NCBI RefSeq assembly: GCF_031010195.1
Contig: NZ_JAUAMC010000001.1
Location: 558,001 to 622,000, forward strand
DNA: 64,000 bases
Origin: Halomonas sp. SpR8
GTDB taxonomy: Bacteria > Pseudomonadota > Gammaproteobacteria > Pseudomonadales > Halomonadaceae
Direction of reading: 5' to 3'
The translations under genes were made by a program, and so were the position numbers. The notes under the pieces are model-generated. The model worked only from the letters and a program-made list of their open reading frames with translations. It searched no databases and was not told the DNA's origin. Positions within the stretch are counted from its first letter, which is position 1. The number at the start of each line of letters is the position of its first letter. Below, in pieces: positions 39,529 through 48,460 of this stretch.

Positions 39529-40922
39529 GCCGTTTCAGCCTAACAGTTAACCACCAACTCGCGAGCCGCCTATCTATGCCTCGGCTAACGCTTCGTCAAC
39601 TTGGCTATGCTTGCGTTGTATTGGGGCTGGTAGCGGTCAGTGGCGTATCAATGGCGCAAACCGAGAGCGTGACTTCGCTGCGGGAAGCCCGTGAGGCGGC
39701 TGAAGCGCGAGACCAGCAGCGGTTAATGAGCTTTCTGGATGATCAGCAGGCGCTAGAGGCTGCGCTGGCGCAGGCGCGCGCCGAGCACGAAGAAGCACTG
39801 CAGCAGCATGAAACGCTAGAGGCCCAGCAGGCAGAGCAAACAGAGCAAGCCAGCGCGCTTAGCGAGCGTCAGGCAGAGCAGGGCGAGGCGCTTTCCGGGT
39901 TGCTGGCCAATCTAGCCCGGCATAGTTCCGAGATTCGCAATGCGCTGGGAGGAGAGAGCCTGCTCACTCTCGAAGAGGGATCTTTGCCGCCGCGTTTGGA
40001 TGAAGTCGAAGTGCTTGAGCGCCATCAGTTGGAAAGCGTGGTGGATCAGTTGGCGACGCTAACTGCGCGCACAGGCCGTGCCGAGCGGCTCTCAATGCCG
40101 GTCGCCGATGCTAATGGCGAGGTGGCCACTCGCGAGCTGGTACGACTGGGCGATTTCGCTGCCTTTACCGAGAGCGAGCTTTTAGAGCGCGGTCAAAATG
40201 ACGGCAGCCTGGTGGTTTTGCCGCGTACCCCCAGTGCCATTGGTGGGCTGCTGGCGGATTACTACCAGGGCGAGAGCAACGTATTGGCGGTAGACCCTAC
40301 CCAGGGCAGCGTACTGGAAGCCTTGGCCCAGCAGCCCAGCCTATGGGAGCGCTTCCAGCAGGGCGGCTATGTCGGCTACGTGGTCGTGGCACTGGGTGTT
40401 TTGGGCATGATCATCGGGCTTGGGCAGTATCTCTATCTAGTGCTGGTTAGCCTACGCGTAAAACGCCAGCGGCAATCTCTCGATCAGTTGCGGGACAATA
40501 ACCCGCTGGGCCGGGTACTGCTACGCTTTGAAGGCATGGACAAGCATCAAACTCCAGAGGCTCTGGAAGCGCGGCTGGATGAAGCGGTATTGGCCGAGCT
40601 ACCCAAGCTGGAACGCAGTCAGCCAATGGTGAAGTTGCTAGCTGCCATTGCGCCGCTGCTTGGTCTGCTGGGGACGGTGACCGGGATGATCGTGACCTTC
40701 CAGGCGATTACCGTCTTTGGTACTGGTGACCCGCAGCTAATGGCGGGCGGTATTAGCCAGGCGTTGGTCACTACCGTACTGGGTTTGATTACCGCCGTGC
40801 CGTTGCTGTTCGTGCAAACAGCGCTGGCAGGCCGCAGTCGCTACCTGACTCATGTGATTGAAGGGCAGGCGAGCGCGACTTTGGCAGATCATCTGGAATC
40901 TCACACGCCTATGGTGAATTAA
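39525..40922 (+). CDS. ttpC: TtpC-like MotA/TolQ/ExbB-family energiser with periplasmic coiled coil
   Basis: A 465-residue inner-membrane protein. A signal-like N-terminus ends near VSMAQT (about residue 45). A long Glu/Gln/Ala-rich coiled-coil periplasmic region (about 50-135) and a linker follow. Then a membrane helix lies near 285-308, and the ExbB core has two further helices (APLLGLLGTVTGMIVTF near 385; TTVLGLITAVPLLF near 418). It is roughly twice the size of plain ExbB and matches TtpC of the Vibrio TonB2 system, needed for TonB2-dependent siderophore uptake. It is followed after one base by exbB. Confidence 0.9.
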   Translation: MSRFSLTVNHQLASRLSMPRLTLRQLGYACVVLGLVAVSGVSMAQTESVTSLREAREAAEARDQQRLMSFLDDQQALEAALAQARAEHEEALQQHETLEAQQAEQTEQASALSERQAEQGEALSGLLANLARHSSEIRNALGGESLLTLEEGSLPPRLDEVEVLERHQLESVVDQLATLTARTGRAERLSMPVADANGEVATRELVRLGDFAAFTESELLERGQNDGSLVVLPRTPSAIGGLLADYYQGESNVLAVDPTQGSVLEALAQQPSLWERFQQGGYVGYVVVALGVLGMIIGLGQYLYLVLVSLRVKRQRQSLDQLRDNNPLGRVLLRFEGMDKHQTPEALEARLDEAVLAELPKLERSQPMVKLLAAIAPLLGLLGTVTGMIVTFQAITVFGTGDPQLMAGGISQALVTTVLGLITAVPLLFVQTALAGRSRYLTHVIEGQASATLADHLESHTPMVN

Positions 40923-40923
40923 C

Positions 40924-41466
40924 ATGTCCACACTTCCTCTCTGGCTCGAACCCGTTGAGCGCTTAGTGGAGGCGGGTGGTGCGGTACTGGTGGTTTTGGC
41001 CGTTGTGGCTGTGTTGGTGTTTGCCATGGCCATGGAGCGCTGGTGGTACTACCGGATTACCTGGCGAATAGCGCGGCGCCAGTTGCTGCGCCGTTGGGCG
41101 GCGCGCAGCGACCACACCAGTTGGAGTGCCCGCACGCTGCGCCAGGTTTGGGCAGAAGCGCTGGTCGCCAGGCTGCGTAAACCCTTGCCGTGGCTAAAGC
41201 TGTTAGTTGCGCTGTGTCCTTTACTGGGGTTGTTAGGCACGGTGACGGGCATGATTAGCGTGTTCGATAGTCTTTCGCTGAGTGAGACACACCAAGCCCG
41301 CGCTATGGCGGATGGCGTCGCCCGGGCGACGCTGCCGACCTTGACCGGCATGGCCATCGCCGTGGTAGGGCTGTTATTTATTAGTCGTTTAGAGCACGTC
41401 ATTCGTCGTGAAGACCAGCGGCTGCATGATCGCTTGGCGCGGGCACTGGAGGAAAGTGATGCGTAG
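40924..41466 (+). CDS. exbB: ExbB-type proton channel subunit
   Basis: A 180-residue inner-membrane protein, part of the proton-driven motor that energises TonB. Three helices at about 18-42, 92-115 and 135-158 with the core motif LVALCPLLGLLGTVTGMISVFDSL near 95-117. It is the shorter ExbB2 form that pairs with TtpC. The stop lies eight bases inside exbD. Confidence 0.93.
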   Translation: MSTLPLWLEPVERLVEAGGAVLVVLAVVAVLVFAMAMERWWYYRITWRIARRQLLRRWAARSDHTSWSARTLRQVWAEALVARLRKPLPWLKLLVALCPLLGLLGTVTGMISVFDSLSLSETHQARAMADGVARATLPTLTGMAIAVVGLLFISRLEHVIRREDQRLHDRLARALEESDA

Positions 41467-41866
41467 ACGCCGTTCCATAGATGCTACGGCAGAGAGTAAT
41501 GAGGTGAACCTGACCCCCATGCTCGACGTGGTATTTATCATGCTGATTTTCTTTATCGTCACCACCAGCTTTGTCAAAGAGAGCGGTGTCGAAATTGAGC
41601 GGCCCGAATCCAGCGCCGCCACTCCGCGTCCGGACGCTCAAGTACTTGTGGCGATTTCCCCAGAGGGCGCGGTGTGGGTGGATGGCAGCCCCGTGGATGT
41701 TCATCGGGTCGGTCAGCAGGTTGCCGATATGTTGAGTGACGATGGCTCGGTGGTTATTCAGGCGGATCGTTCATCTACCACAGGCTTGCTGATTGAGGTG
41801 ATGGATCGCCTGCGTGAGGCGGGGGTTGACCAAGTGGCGGTGGCAGCGAGTCGGAGCGGATCATGA
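41459..41866 (+). CDS. exbD: ExbD-type energy transducer subunit
   Basis: A 135-residue protein with one N-terminal helix and a periplasmic domain. NLTPMLDVVFIMLIFFIVTTSF at about 17-38 holds the proton-carrying Asp essential in ExbD. ggagga lies upstream of the ATG at 41459, inside exbB. The 3' end overlaps tonB by four bases. Confidence 0.94.
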   Translation: MRRRRSIDATAESNEVNLTPMLDVVFIMLIFFIVTTSFVKESGVEIERPESSAATPRPDAQVLVAISPEGAVWVDGSPVDVHRVGQQVADMLSDDGSVVIQADRSSTTGLLIEVMDRLREAGVDQVAVAASRSGS

Positions 41867-42633
41867 TACGTCACCTGCTATCGATACTAGGCGGGGTCGT
41901 ATTGGCGGTGGGTCTGTTCTGGCTGCTTGCCCAGTTGGTGGCCCCCCCAGAGCGTGAGCCTGAAGAGCTGACCATGAGTATGGCGATGACGATGGTTGAA
42001 GCGCCGGAAGTCGCCCCCGAGCAGGAGGCGCCTACGCCACAGCCTGTTGAAGCGACGCCCCAGCAGGCGCCACCGCCCATGCCGGCCCCTGAGCCACCGC
42101 CAGTCGCTGAGAGCACTATTAGCTTGCCGGAAGTAGAGTTGCCGGATGAGCCCGTTGAGCCGGTAGAAATGGATAGTGAACTCCCCGAGTTAACGGAAGT
42201 GACGCCGGAGCCTCGGCCCGAACCACCTCCCGAACCGCGGCCAGAGCCGACCCCGCAACAGCGGCCTGTTGAGCCGGCACCTAGTGCAGCTCCAGCGTCA
42301 TTGGATTCGGCACCCGCCATGAGTGAGGCCGCACCGGAAGCACCGCCTGCGCCCTCTAATGAGCCGGTTAATGTAGGTCAGCTAACACCGACGAACCAAG
42401 TTGGCCCTACTTACCCGTCTAGGGCGCAGCGCCGGGGTATGGAAGGCTTTGTGGAAGTGGCGTTTACGATTCGTCGCGATGGCAGTGTCGATAGCTCTTC
42501 TATACGGGTTACCAGCGCGCAGCCACGCCGGGTATTTGATGATGCCGCGCGGGACGCGATTGCCAAGTGGCAATTTGAACCCAGTGACCGGTTACGCAAT
42601 GCCACCCAGCGGATCGAGTTTGAGTTGAGGTAG
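41863..42633 (+). CDS. tonB: TonB energy-transducing protein
   Basis: A 256-residue protein that spans the periplasm and opens outer-membrane receptors. One N-terminal helix (about 5-25) precedes a long Pro/Glu-rich stretch (about 45-165) able to cross the periplasm. The C-terminal TonB domain (about 175-256) shows VGPTYPSRAQRRGMEGFVEVAF and FDDAARDAIAKWQFEPS. No receptor gene is in the window, so the substrate is unknown; iron-siderophores are likely given the Fur box. Confidence 0.94.
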   Translation: MIRHLLSILGGVVLAVGLFWLLAQLVAPPEREPEELTMSMAMTMVEAPEVAPEQEAPTPQPVEATPQQAPPPMPAPEPPPVAESTISLPEVELPDEPVEPVEMDSELPELTEVTPEPRPEPPPEPRPEPTPQQRPVEPAPSAAPASLDSAPAMSEAAPEAPPAPSNEPVNVGQLTPTNQVGPTYPSRAQRRGMEGFVEVAFTIRRDGSVDSSSIRVTSAQPRRVFDDAARDAIAKWQFEPSDRLRNATQRIEFELR

Positions 42634-42637
42634 CTGA

Positions 42638-43702
42638 ATGAAGCGTCTTTTATGCATCCTATTACTACACGTCTGGCCTCTTTCGTCACTGGCCAGTCCT
42701 GCGCTGCAAGGTGGTGTCATTGCTGACCTCAAGGTGCTGCAGGGCCAGTTAAGAGAAGGCGCGTTGACGCAGGTCATCGAGCGGGCAACCGCCCAGGCCG
42801 AGCGCCTGGCGCCAGGTAACCAAGCGGACCAGTGGGCCAGTGCGCTCTATCAGCAGCTAGCGGCCGGGGCCCTGGCGCGCCAGGATCAGCATGCAGCGGC
42901 AGCCGATCGGTTAGCGATTGCCCGGGGCTTGAAGGGTGTCGATGACGCCCAGGTGGCTCGCTGGCTACGTGAGGAGGCCTCGCTTCGCCGTGCTGCAGGT
43001 CAGCGTGATCAGGCCATTGAGCTGCTCAGTGAGTGGTTAGCCAATCAGCGAGATAGTGATGCTACCTGGCAATTAATCCGCCTGCTGGCGCAACAGGAGC
43101 GTTGGGAAGATGCCGCCAGTTGGCTAGAGCAGGCGATTAATGAGACGCCAGAATTGAACGAAGTTCAGCAAGCTCTGGCGCTTGCTGTGTATCGCAATGC
43201 AGGGCAAGGCGATCAGGCATTGGGCTGGCTGCTGGATGGCTTGAATGCGCAAAGCGATGCCACCGAATGGCGTCAAGCTGCCGGGCTTGCCCAGCAGGCA
43301 GGTCAGTCGGGGGTAGCTGCTGGCCTGTGGGAAACGGCGTGGCAATTAGGCAAGTTAACCGAGCAGCAAGATTTTTGGCTGTTGATTCAACTCCATCTTA
43401 CAGGCGGAACCCCGGCCAGAGCGGCAGAGCATCTAGAGCAGGCGCTGAATGAGGGAGAGGTCGTCCGCGATGAGTCGAATCTACGTTTGCTTGCCAGTGC
43501 CTGGCAGCAGGCTAAAGACGTCGAGAAAGCCCTGAAGGCCTGGCAGGCGTTAGCGTTGCATACGCAAGCAGCCGCTGACTGGCGAGTCTATGGCCAGCTC
43601 GCTTACGCCTGGGGGGAAGATGGGCAAGCGAAACAAGCCTTTGCCCAAGCCTCGTCGTTAGGTGACGATGAGGCGGAGCAGTGGCTGGCCAGTTTCAACT
43701 AG
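42638..43702 (+). CDS. TPR-repeat periplasmic protein of the TonB2 cluster
   Basis: A 354-residue exported protein. A signal peptide (about 1-19, ending SSLAS) is followed by Ala/Gln-rich helical repeats of TPR type across the rest. TPR proteins close the tonB2 operons of Vibrio and Shewanella in this same place, and may scaffold the complex. It starts four bases after tonB and converges with xthA. Confidence 0.82.
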   Translation: MKRLLCILLLHVWPLSSLASPALQGGVIADLKVLQGQLREGALTQVIERATAQAERLAPGNQADQWASALYQQLAAGALARQDQHAAAADRLAIARGLKGVDDAQVARWLREEASLRRAAGQRDQAIELLSEWLANQRDSDATWQLIRLLAQQERWEDAASWLEQAINETPELNEVQQALALAVYRNAGQGDQALGWLLDGLNAQSDATEWRQAAGLAQQAGQSGVAAGLWETAWQLGKLTEQQDFWLLIQLHLTGGTPARAAEHLEQALNEGEVVRDESNLRLLASAWQQAKDVEKALKAWQALALHTQAAADWRVYGQLAYAWGEDGQAKQAFAQASSLGDDEAEQWLASFN

Positions 43703-43761
43703 GTAATCCCACTTGGAAAAACATGTTCGTCCAGTTCGGGGAGTTCCGCAGGTAGGGAAGG

Positions 43762-44589
43762 CTAGGTTTTAAGCGCGATATCAAAGTCACCCCAGGTAGG
43801 CGCATGATCCGATGGCCGCTCCATGCCGCGCAGGTCGTAATCAATGCCCGCACCGGTAACGTGTTCGCCCAATGCGGAAGTGACCAGAATATAGTCGATA
43901 CGCAGGCCGCGCTTGGGCTCTTGGTTAAACCCTTTGGAGCGGTAATCGAACCAGCTAAAGCGGTCGTCACTTTGTGGATAGCAGAGCCGATAGCTGTCGC
44001 TAAGCCCCCAGGCTTTAATGCCTTCGAGCCATTCGCGCTCAATGGGCTGAAAGCTGGTTTTGCCTTCGCGCAGCCAGCGCTTACGGTTGGCGTCACCGAT
44101 GCCGATATCCTGGTCTTCCGGAGAGATATTAAAATCGCCCATAATGGCTAGCCGCTCGTCAGGGCGATGCTGTTCGTTAAGCAGCCGCGCTAACTGACCG
44201 TAAAAACGCTCTTTATGGGGAAACTTGGTCGGATGAGTGACGTTTTCACCCTGGGGGAAGTAACCGTTCCACACCGTTACCGGTTCGCCATCTTCGGCGA
44301 GCAGGCGGACCCCAATCATACGCCGCTGGGCGTCCTCCTCATCATCGGGGAAACCGTAAAACACCTCTTGGGGCGCCTGGCGGCACATTAAGGCGACGCC
44401 ATAGTGGCCTTTTTGGCCGTGATAAAAGACGTGGTAGCCCATGGCTTCCATGTCTTTGATAGGAAACTCGCTGTCTTGTACCTTGGTTTCCTGTAGGCCG
44501 ATCACATCAGGCTGCTGGGTGTCGATCAAGGCCTGTAACTGATGAAGGCGGGCACGAATGCCGTTAATATTGAACGAAACCAAGCGCAT
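43762..44589 (-). CDS. xthA: Exonuclease III
   Basis: A 275-residue DNA repair enzyme with AP-endonuclease and 3'-exonuclease activity. The opening MRLVSFNINGIRARL, the metal Glu in GLQETKVQD near 34, IMGDFNISPEDQDIG near 150 and the end RPSDHAPTWGDFDI with the catalytic Asp-His are all present. Length matches E. coli (268). Its ATG overlaps the stop of the small basic gene by one base (TAATG), so it is translated in coupling with it. Confidence 0.95.
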   Translation of the reverse strand: MRLVSFNINGIRARLHQLQALIDTQQPDVIGLQETKVQDSEFPIKDMEAMGYHVFYHGQKGHYGVALMCRQAPQEVFYGFPDDEEDAQRRMIGVRLLAEDGEPVTVWNGYFPQGENVTHPTKFPHKERFYGQLARLLNEQHRPDERLAIMGDFNISPEDQDIGIGDANRKRWLREGKTSFQPIEREWLEGIKAWGLSDSYRLCYPQSDDRFSWFDYRSKGFNQEPKRGLRIDYILVTSALGEHVTGAGIDYDLRGMERPSDHAPTWGDFDIALKT

Positions 44590-44837
44590 TACGAGTCGTC
44601 CCCCGGCGATTTGTTCGCGCCTTTGTCAGCGTGAATGGCGATATCTTGGCCGCTCTGCTGACGAGCCAGTTTGCGCACCGCCTGCAGTTTGCGCTGCTGC
44701 TGCTTTTTTGCCACAAAGCGGCGCGAAGGGGCGACCTGATCAGGATTATCGTGGCGCCATTTTTTGTAATCCTTACGCCGGCCGGTACGAATAGTCACCT
44801 TGTCGGCAAGCGAACGAGTTTTTTTCTTACGCGTCAT
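44589..44837 (-). CDS. Small basic protein coupled to xthA
   Basis: An 82-residue protein I do not recognise. About 24 residues are Lys or Arg, most of them before residue 60; the tail is polar and acidic. No Cys, membrane or signal segment is seen. ggag lies before the ATG at 44837, and the stop is joined to the xthA start. High positive charge suggests nucleic-acid binding, and the xthA coupling a repair role, but both are inference. Confidence 0.75.
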   Translation of the reverse strand: MTRKKKTRSLADKVTIRTGRRKDYKKWRHDNPDQVAPSRRFVAKKQQQRKLQAVRKLARQQSGQDIAIHADKGANKSPGDDS

Positions 44838-44981
44838 GTCGCGCTCCTTACGTCGATTTAACGGCTATTCTAACAGGCCTTGGGACTCCTTCGACAGCAG
44901 GACGCGCTCTTATCGCCAAGCCCTGGTACAATGCGCGCTTCATGATGCCAACTTCCACAGCAATGGACAGATAGACAGCCT

Positions 44982-46256
44982 ATGAGCGAGTCGGAACAGA
45001 CCACAGCCCCGGCCCAGAATCGCAAGCCAAAACGCCGCCGTCGTAAACCGCGTCGTCGCCAGTCGAACTGGGATCTTCGTCAGTTTCAGGTGCCTGCCGT
45101 GGCCGGCAAGTGGCGCTTTCATGACTTTGATCTGCCGCTGCCCTTGATGCGCGCGATTCATGCTCAAGGGTTTGAATACTGCACGCCTATTCAAGCTGAG
45201 GCACTCCGCCAAACGCTGCTAGGTGGCGATATTGTCGGCAAAGCGCAAACGGGAACCGGGAAAACCGCCGCCTTTTTGATTTCGGTAATGGCCTACTTTC
45301 TGGAAGAGCCAATACCCAATGGACAAAAGTCGGGCGCGCCGCGTGCCTTGATTATTGCACCTACCCGCGAGCTCGCACTGCAGATCGAAAAAGATGCTAA
45401 AGCGTTAGCGCGTTTCACCCAGCTTAATGTTGCCAGTGTGGTCGGTGGTATGGACTACCAGAAACAGCGTGAAAGCTTGGGTAGCAAGATCGATATTCTG
45501 GTGGCAACGCCAGGGCGGCTGTTGGATTTCCATCAGAAGCGCGATATCGACCTCAATGAAGTCGAAGTATTGGTGCTGGATGAAGCCGACCGTATGTTGT
45601 CGATGGGCTTTATTCCCGACGTGAAGCGGATTATTCGCTACACGCCGAAAAAAGAGGAGCGCCAGACCTTCCTCTTCTCGGCCACTTTTACCGACGACAT
45701 TCTGAACCTTGCCAGTCAGTGGACGTTAAATCCCGCCCACGTTGAGATCGAAGTCACCGTTGAGAACCAAGCGGATATCGATCAGCGGGTTTATATGGTG
45801 TCCGATGACGACAAGCAGCGCTTGCTGGTCAATCTGCTCCAGCAGGAGAGCTTTGAGCGTGTGATGGTATTTGGTAACCGCCGCGACTTGGTACGCAAGC
45901 TTGACGACCTGCTCAAAAAAGCCGGTGTCAGTGCGGCGATGCTGTCGGGGGATGTGCCCCAGAATCAGCGTATCAAAACCCTGGAGAGTTTCCGCGAAGG
46001 CGAGATTCAGGTGCTGGTCGCAACTGATGTAGCCGGTCGTGGGATTCATATTGAAGACGTCAGCCACGTGATCAATTACACCCTGCCCGAAGACCCGGAA
46101 GATTACGTACACCGTATTGGCCGTACCGGTCGCGCTGGCGCAAAGGGTGTGTCGATTAGCTTCGTGGGCGAAGAGGATGCCTTCTCACTGCCGGAAATCG
46201 AACGCTATATCAACGACAAGCTGCCCTGCGTACATCCGCCGGAAGGTATGCTCTAG
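44982..46256 (+). CDS. rhlB: DEAD-box RNA helicase RhlB
   Basis: A 424-residue ATP-dependent RNA helicase, partner of RNase E in the degradosome. A very basic N-terminus (14-28) is followed by the Q motif [10 protein letters not shown] near 67, motif [12 protein letters not shown] near 89, Ia [19 protein letters not shown] near 205, [21 protein letters not shown] and [12 protein letters not shown]. Closest by eye to Pseudomonas RhlB, which also carries a basic N-terminal extension. rne is 33 kb away in this window. Confidence 0.9.
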   Translation: MSESEQTTAPAQNRKPKRRRRKPRRRQSNWDLRQFQVPAVAGKWRFHDFDLPLPLMRAIHAQGFEYCTPIQAEALRQTLLGGDIVGKAQTGTGKTAAFLISVMAYFLEEPIPNGQKSGAPRALIIAPTRELALQIEKDAKALARFTQLNVASVVGGMDYQKQRESLGSKIDILVATPGRLLDFHQKRDIDLNEVEVLVLDEADRMLSMGFIPDVKRIIRYTPKKEERQTFLFSATFTDDILNLASQWTLNPAHVEIEVTVENQADIDQRVYMVSDDDKQRLLVNLLQQESFERVMVFGNRRDLVRKLDDLLKKAGVSAAMLSGDVPQNQRIKTLESFREGEIQVLVATDVAGRGIHIEDVSHVINYTLPEDPEDYVHRIGRTGRAGAKGVSISFVGEEDAFSLPEIERYINDKLPCVHPPEGML

Positions 46257-46261
46257 GTCGC

Positions 46262-48391
46262 ATGCTGGATACTGCCCTTAAAAGCGAGATCCAGGACGCT
46301 TATCGTCGCGTGGTGGAGAACCTTGAGCTAACGCCACGCTACGGTCAGCGCATGATGATCGCCGAAATAGCCCGAACGCTGGGAAATATCGAGAGCGACG
46401 GTGAGGGCAAGCGAACCAGCGATACCCACGTCTGCGTGCTTGAAGCGGGTACCGGCACGGGTAAAACCCTGGCCTATTTGATCGCCGCTTTGCCGATCGC
46501 GAAAGCGCGGGGCAAACGATTGATCATCTCGACGGCCACGGTGGCGCTTCAAGAGCAGGTGCTCAACCAGGATTTACCCTCGCTAGCCAGCCACAGTGGC
46601 CTTGCCTTTCGCTATGCCTTAGCCAAAGGGCGAGGTCGTTATGTGTGTGTCGCGCGGTTAGATCAGGCGCTTGAAGGCAGTGAGCCCAACCCGACGCTGT
46701 CGCTGTTTGAGCAGTCGCTGCAAACCCAAAGCAGCGACTTCGGCGTGATTGCCAGCGATATGGCCCAAGCTTATGGCCAGGGTGATTGGGAGGGTGATCG
46801 CGACAACTGGCCCGAGGCGATTGAGGATGCCCACTGGCGGCGGCTAACGGTGGATCACCGCCAGTGCACGGGGCGACGCTGCGGGCACTTTGGTGCCTGC
46901 GCGTTCTTTCGTTCCCGCCGCGAGCTTGAAAATGCTGATGTCATCGTTGCCAACCACGATCTGGTGCTAGCTGACTTGGCCCTGGGCGGCGGCGCGATTC
47001 TGCCCGACCCCGCAGACTGCATTTTCGTGTTTGATGAAGGTCACCACCTGCCGGAAAAAGCGCTTTCCCACTTTGCCCACCGCTTTGCGGTGCACGGCTG
47101 TTTGCGCTGGCTGAAAACACTGAGAAGCAGTTTGACTGACCTTCACCAAGCGTTGGCCATTCAGCCTACGGTGTCTCGCCTATTGGTAAGCTTACCCGAG
47201 CTGATTCACAACCTGGAGCCTGCGCTGGGCGATGTGTTTAGCATGGGACACCAACTGGCGGGGCGGCCCAACGGTTTGGCTGACGAAGAGGCCACCCATC
47301 AGTTACGCTTTGAGAGGGGGCAAGTGCCCGATGCCCTGCGTGAGCAGGCGCAGCAGCTATTGGTGATGTTCGCCTCGCTGTCGCGCTGTCTGGAAAGCAT
47401 CAGCGACATTCTGCGCGAAAGCCTGGATCCTGATAAGCAGACCGGCCTAGACCGTGAGCAGGCAGAAACCTGGCTGCCGCTGGTGGCGCTGCTGCACGGG
47501 CGGGCGTTAGAGGCGCATGCCTTGTGGCAGGCGTTTAGCGAGCAGGATGTGACTAATGAGGCGCCCAGCGCCCGCTGGATAACGCTAAGCCGCGTAGCCG
47601 GTGAGCCGGAGGTTGAGTTTTCAGCCAGCCCGGTATCCGCGGCGCATACTTTGGCCAAGCATTTATGGGGGCGCTGTCACGGCGCGGTGGTTACCTCGGC
47701 GACGTTGACCGCGTTAGGGCGCTTTGAGCGTCTTCAAGAACGGGCTGGCTTGGCCAATCGCTACCGCTACCAAGCGTTACCCAGTCCGTTTGATTATGCT
47801 AATGCGGTGCTACGCGTTCCCCAAGAGGCCACCGATCCAAGCGATAGGGACGCCCACGAACACGCTATCGTCAGCTTTGTATCGCAGTTGGCCGACTCAG
47901 AGGCAGCGCTGGTGCTGTTCTCTTCCCGCGCCCAGCTGCGGGCGGTGGATAAAGCACTGCCTGCCCATGTAAAAGAGCGGGTACTGGCCCAGGATGCGCT
48001 GCCTAAGCGTGAGCTGATCGAGCGCCATCGGGCGGCGGTGGATAAAGGCGATGGGAGCATTATCTTTGGTTTGGCGAGCTTCGCCGAGGGGATCGATCTA
48101 CCCGGCGACTATTTGACGCATGTGGTTATTACGCGGCTACCCTTTGCGGTACCCGATGACCCGGTGGGTGCTACGTTGGCGGAGTGGATAGAGAGCCAGG
48201 GCGGCAATGCGTTTATGCGCATTAGCGTGCCTGATGCGTCGATCAAACTGGTGCAGGCCTGCGGGCGGTTGATTCGTAAGGAGAGCGACCGCGGGACGAT
48301 CACAATACTGGATAAACGGGTGATTACCCGGCGCTATGGGCAAGCGCTTCTGGATGCGCTGCCGCCGTTTCGGCGCGAAATTAACCGGTAA
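46262..48391 (+). CDS. dinG: DinG-type ATP-dependent DNA helicase
   Basis: A 709-residue superfamily 2 iron-sulfur helicase that unwinds DNA 5'-3' and resolves R-loops. Walker A LEAGTGTGKTLAYL near 60; four cluster Cys in GRYVCVAR and QCTGRRCGHFGACAFF (about 129 and 202-213); DEGH box FDEGHH near 259; FGLASFAEGIDLPGD near 602 and QACGRLIRKESDRG near 664. Length agrees with E. coli DinG (716). It starts five bases after rhlB. No LexA box was looked for successfully upstream because rhlB abuts it. Confidence 0.94.
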   Translation: MLDTALKSEIQDAYRRVVENLELTPRYGQRMMIAEIARTLGNIESDGEGKRTSDTHVCVLEAGTGTGKTLAYLIAALPIAKARGKRLIISTATVALQEQVLNQDLPSLASHSGLAFRYALAKGRGRYVCVARLDQALEGSEPNPTLSLFEQSLQTQSSDFGVIASDMAQAYGQGDWEGDRDNWPEAIEDAHWRRLTVDHRQCTGRRCGHFGACAFFRSRRELENADVIVANHDLVLADLALGGGAILPDPADCIFVFDEGHHLPEKALSHFAHRFAVHGCLRWLKTLRSSLTDLHQALAIQPTVSRLLVSLPELIHNLEPALGDVFSMGHQLAGRPNGLADEEATHQLRFERGQVPDALREQAQQLLVMFASLSRCLESISDILRESLDPDKQTGLDREQAETWLPLVALLHGRALEAHALWQAFSEQDVTNEAPSARWITLSRVAGEPEVEFSASPVSAAHTLAKHLWGRCHGAVVTSATLTALGRFERLQERAGLANRYRYQALPSPFDYANAVLRVPQEATDPSDRDAHEHAIVSFVSQLADSEAALVLFSSRAQLRAVDKALPAHVKERVLAQDALPKRELIERHRAAVDKGDGSIIFGLASFAEGIDLPGDYLTHVVITRLPFAVPDDPVGATLAEWIESQGGNAFMRISVPDASIKLVQACGRLIRKESDRGTITILDKRVITRRYGQALLDALPPFRREINR

Positions 48392-48393
48392 TG

Positions 48394-48418
48394 AAAAACC
48401 CCGCCATGGCGGGGTTTT
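48394..48418. terminator. Bidirectional terminator between dinG and aroG
   Basis: A self-complementary 16-mer ccccgcca-tggcgggg (48399-48414) with A5 before and T4 after. Stem and flanks equal those of the murB/rne element at 8478-8502. Confidence 0.9.
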
Positions 48419-48460
48419 GGAAGTACTTAACGGAGTTTTAGAAGTACTTAACGCAGCGTT
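48419..48460. repeat. Two 21-bp tandem units over the aroG end
   Basis: gaagtacttaacg recurs with a 21-bp period (48419-48439 and 48440-48460). The second copy runs into the minus-strand stop codon at 48459-48461. Confidence 0.85.

Noticed and set aside
41871..42320. 149-residue Ser/Gly-rich frame antisense to tonB
   Set aside because: A mirror of the Pro/Glu-rich TonB spacer; composition explains the open frame.
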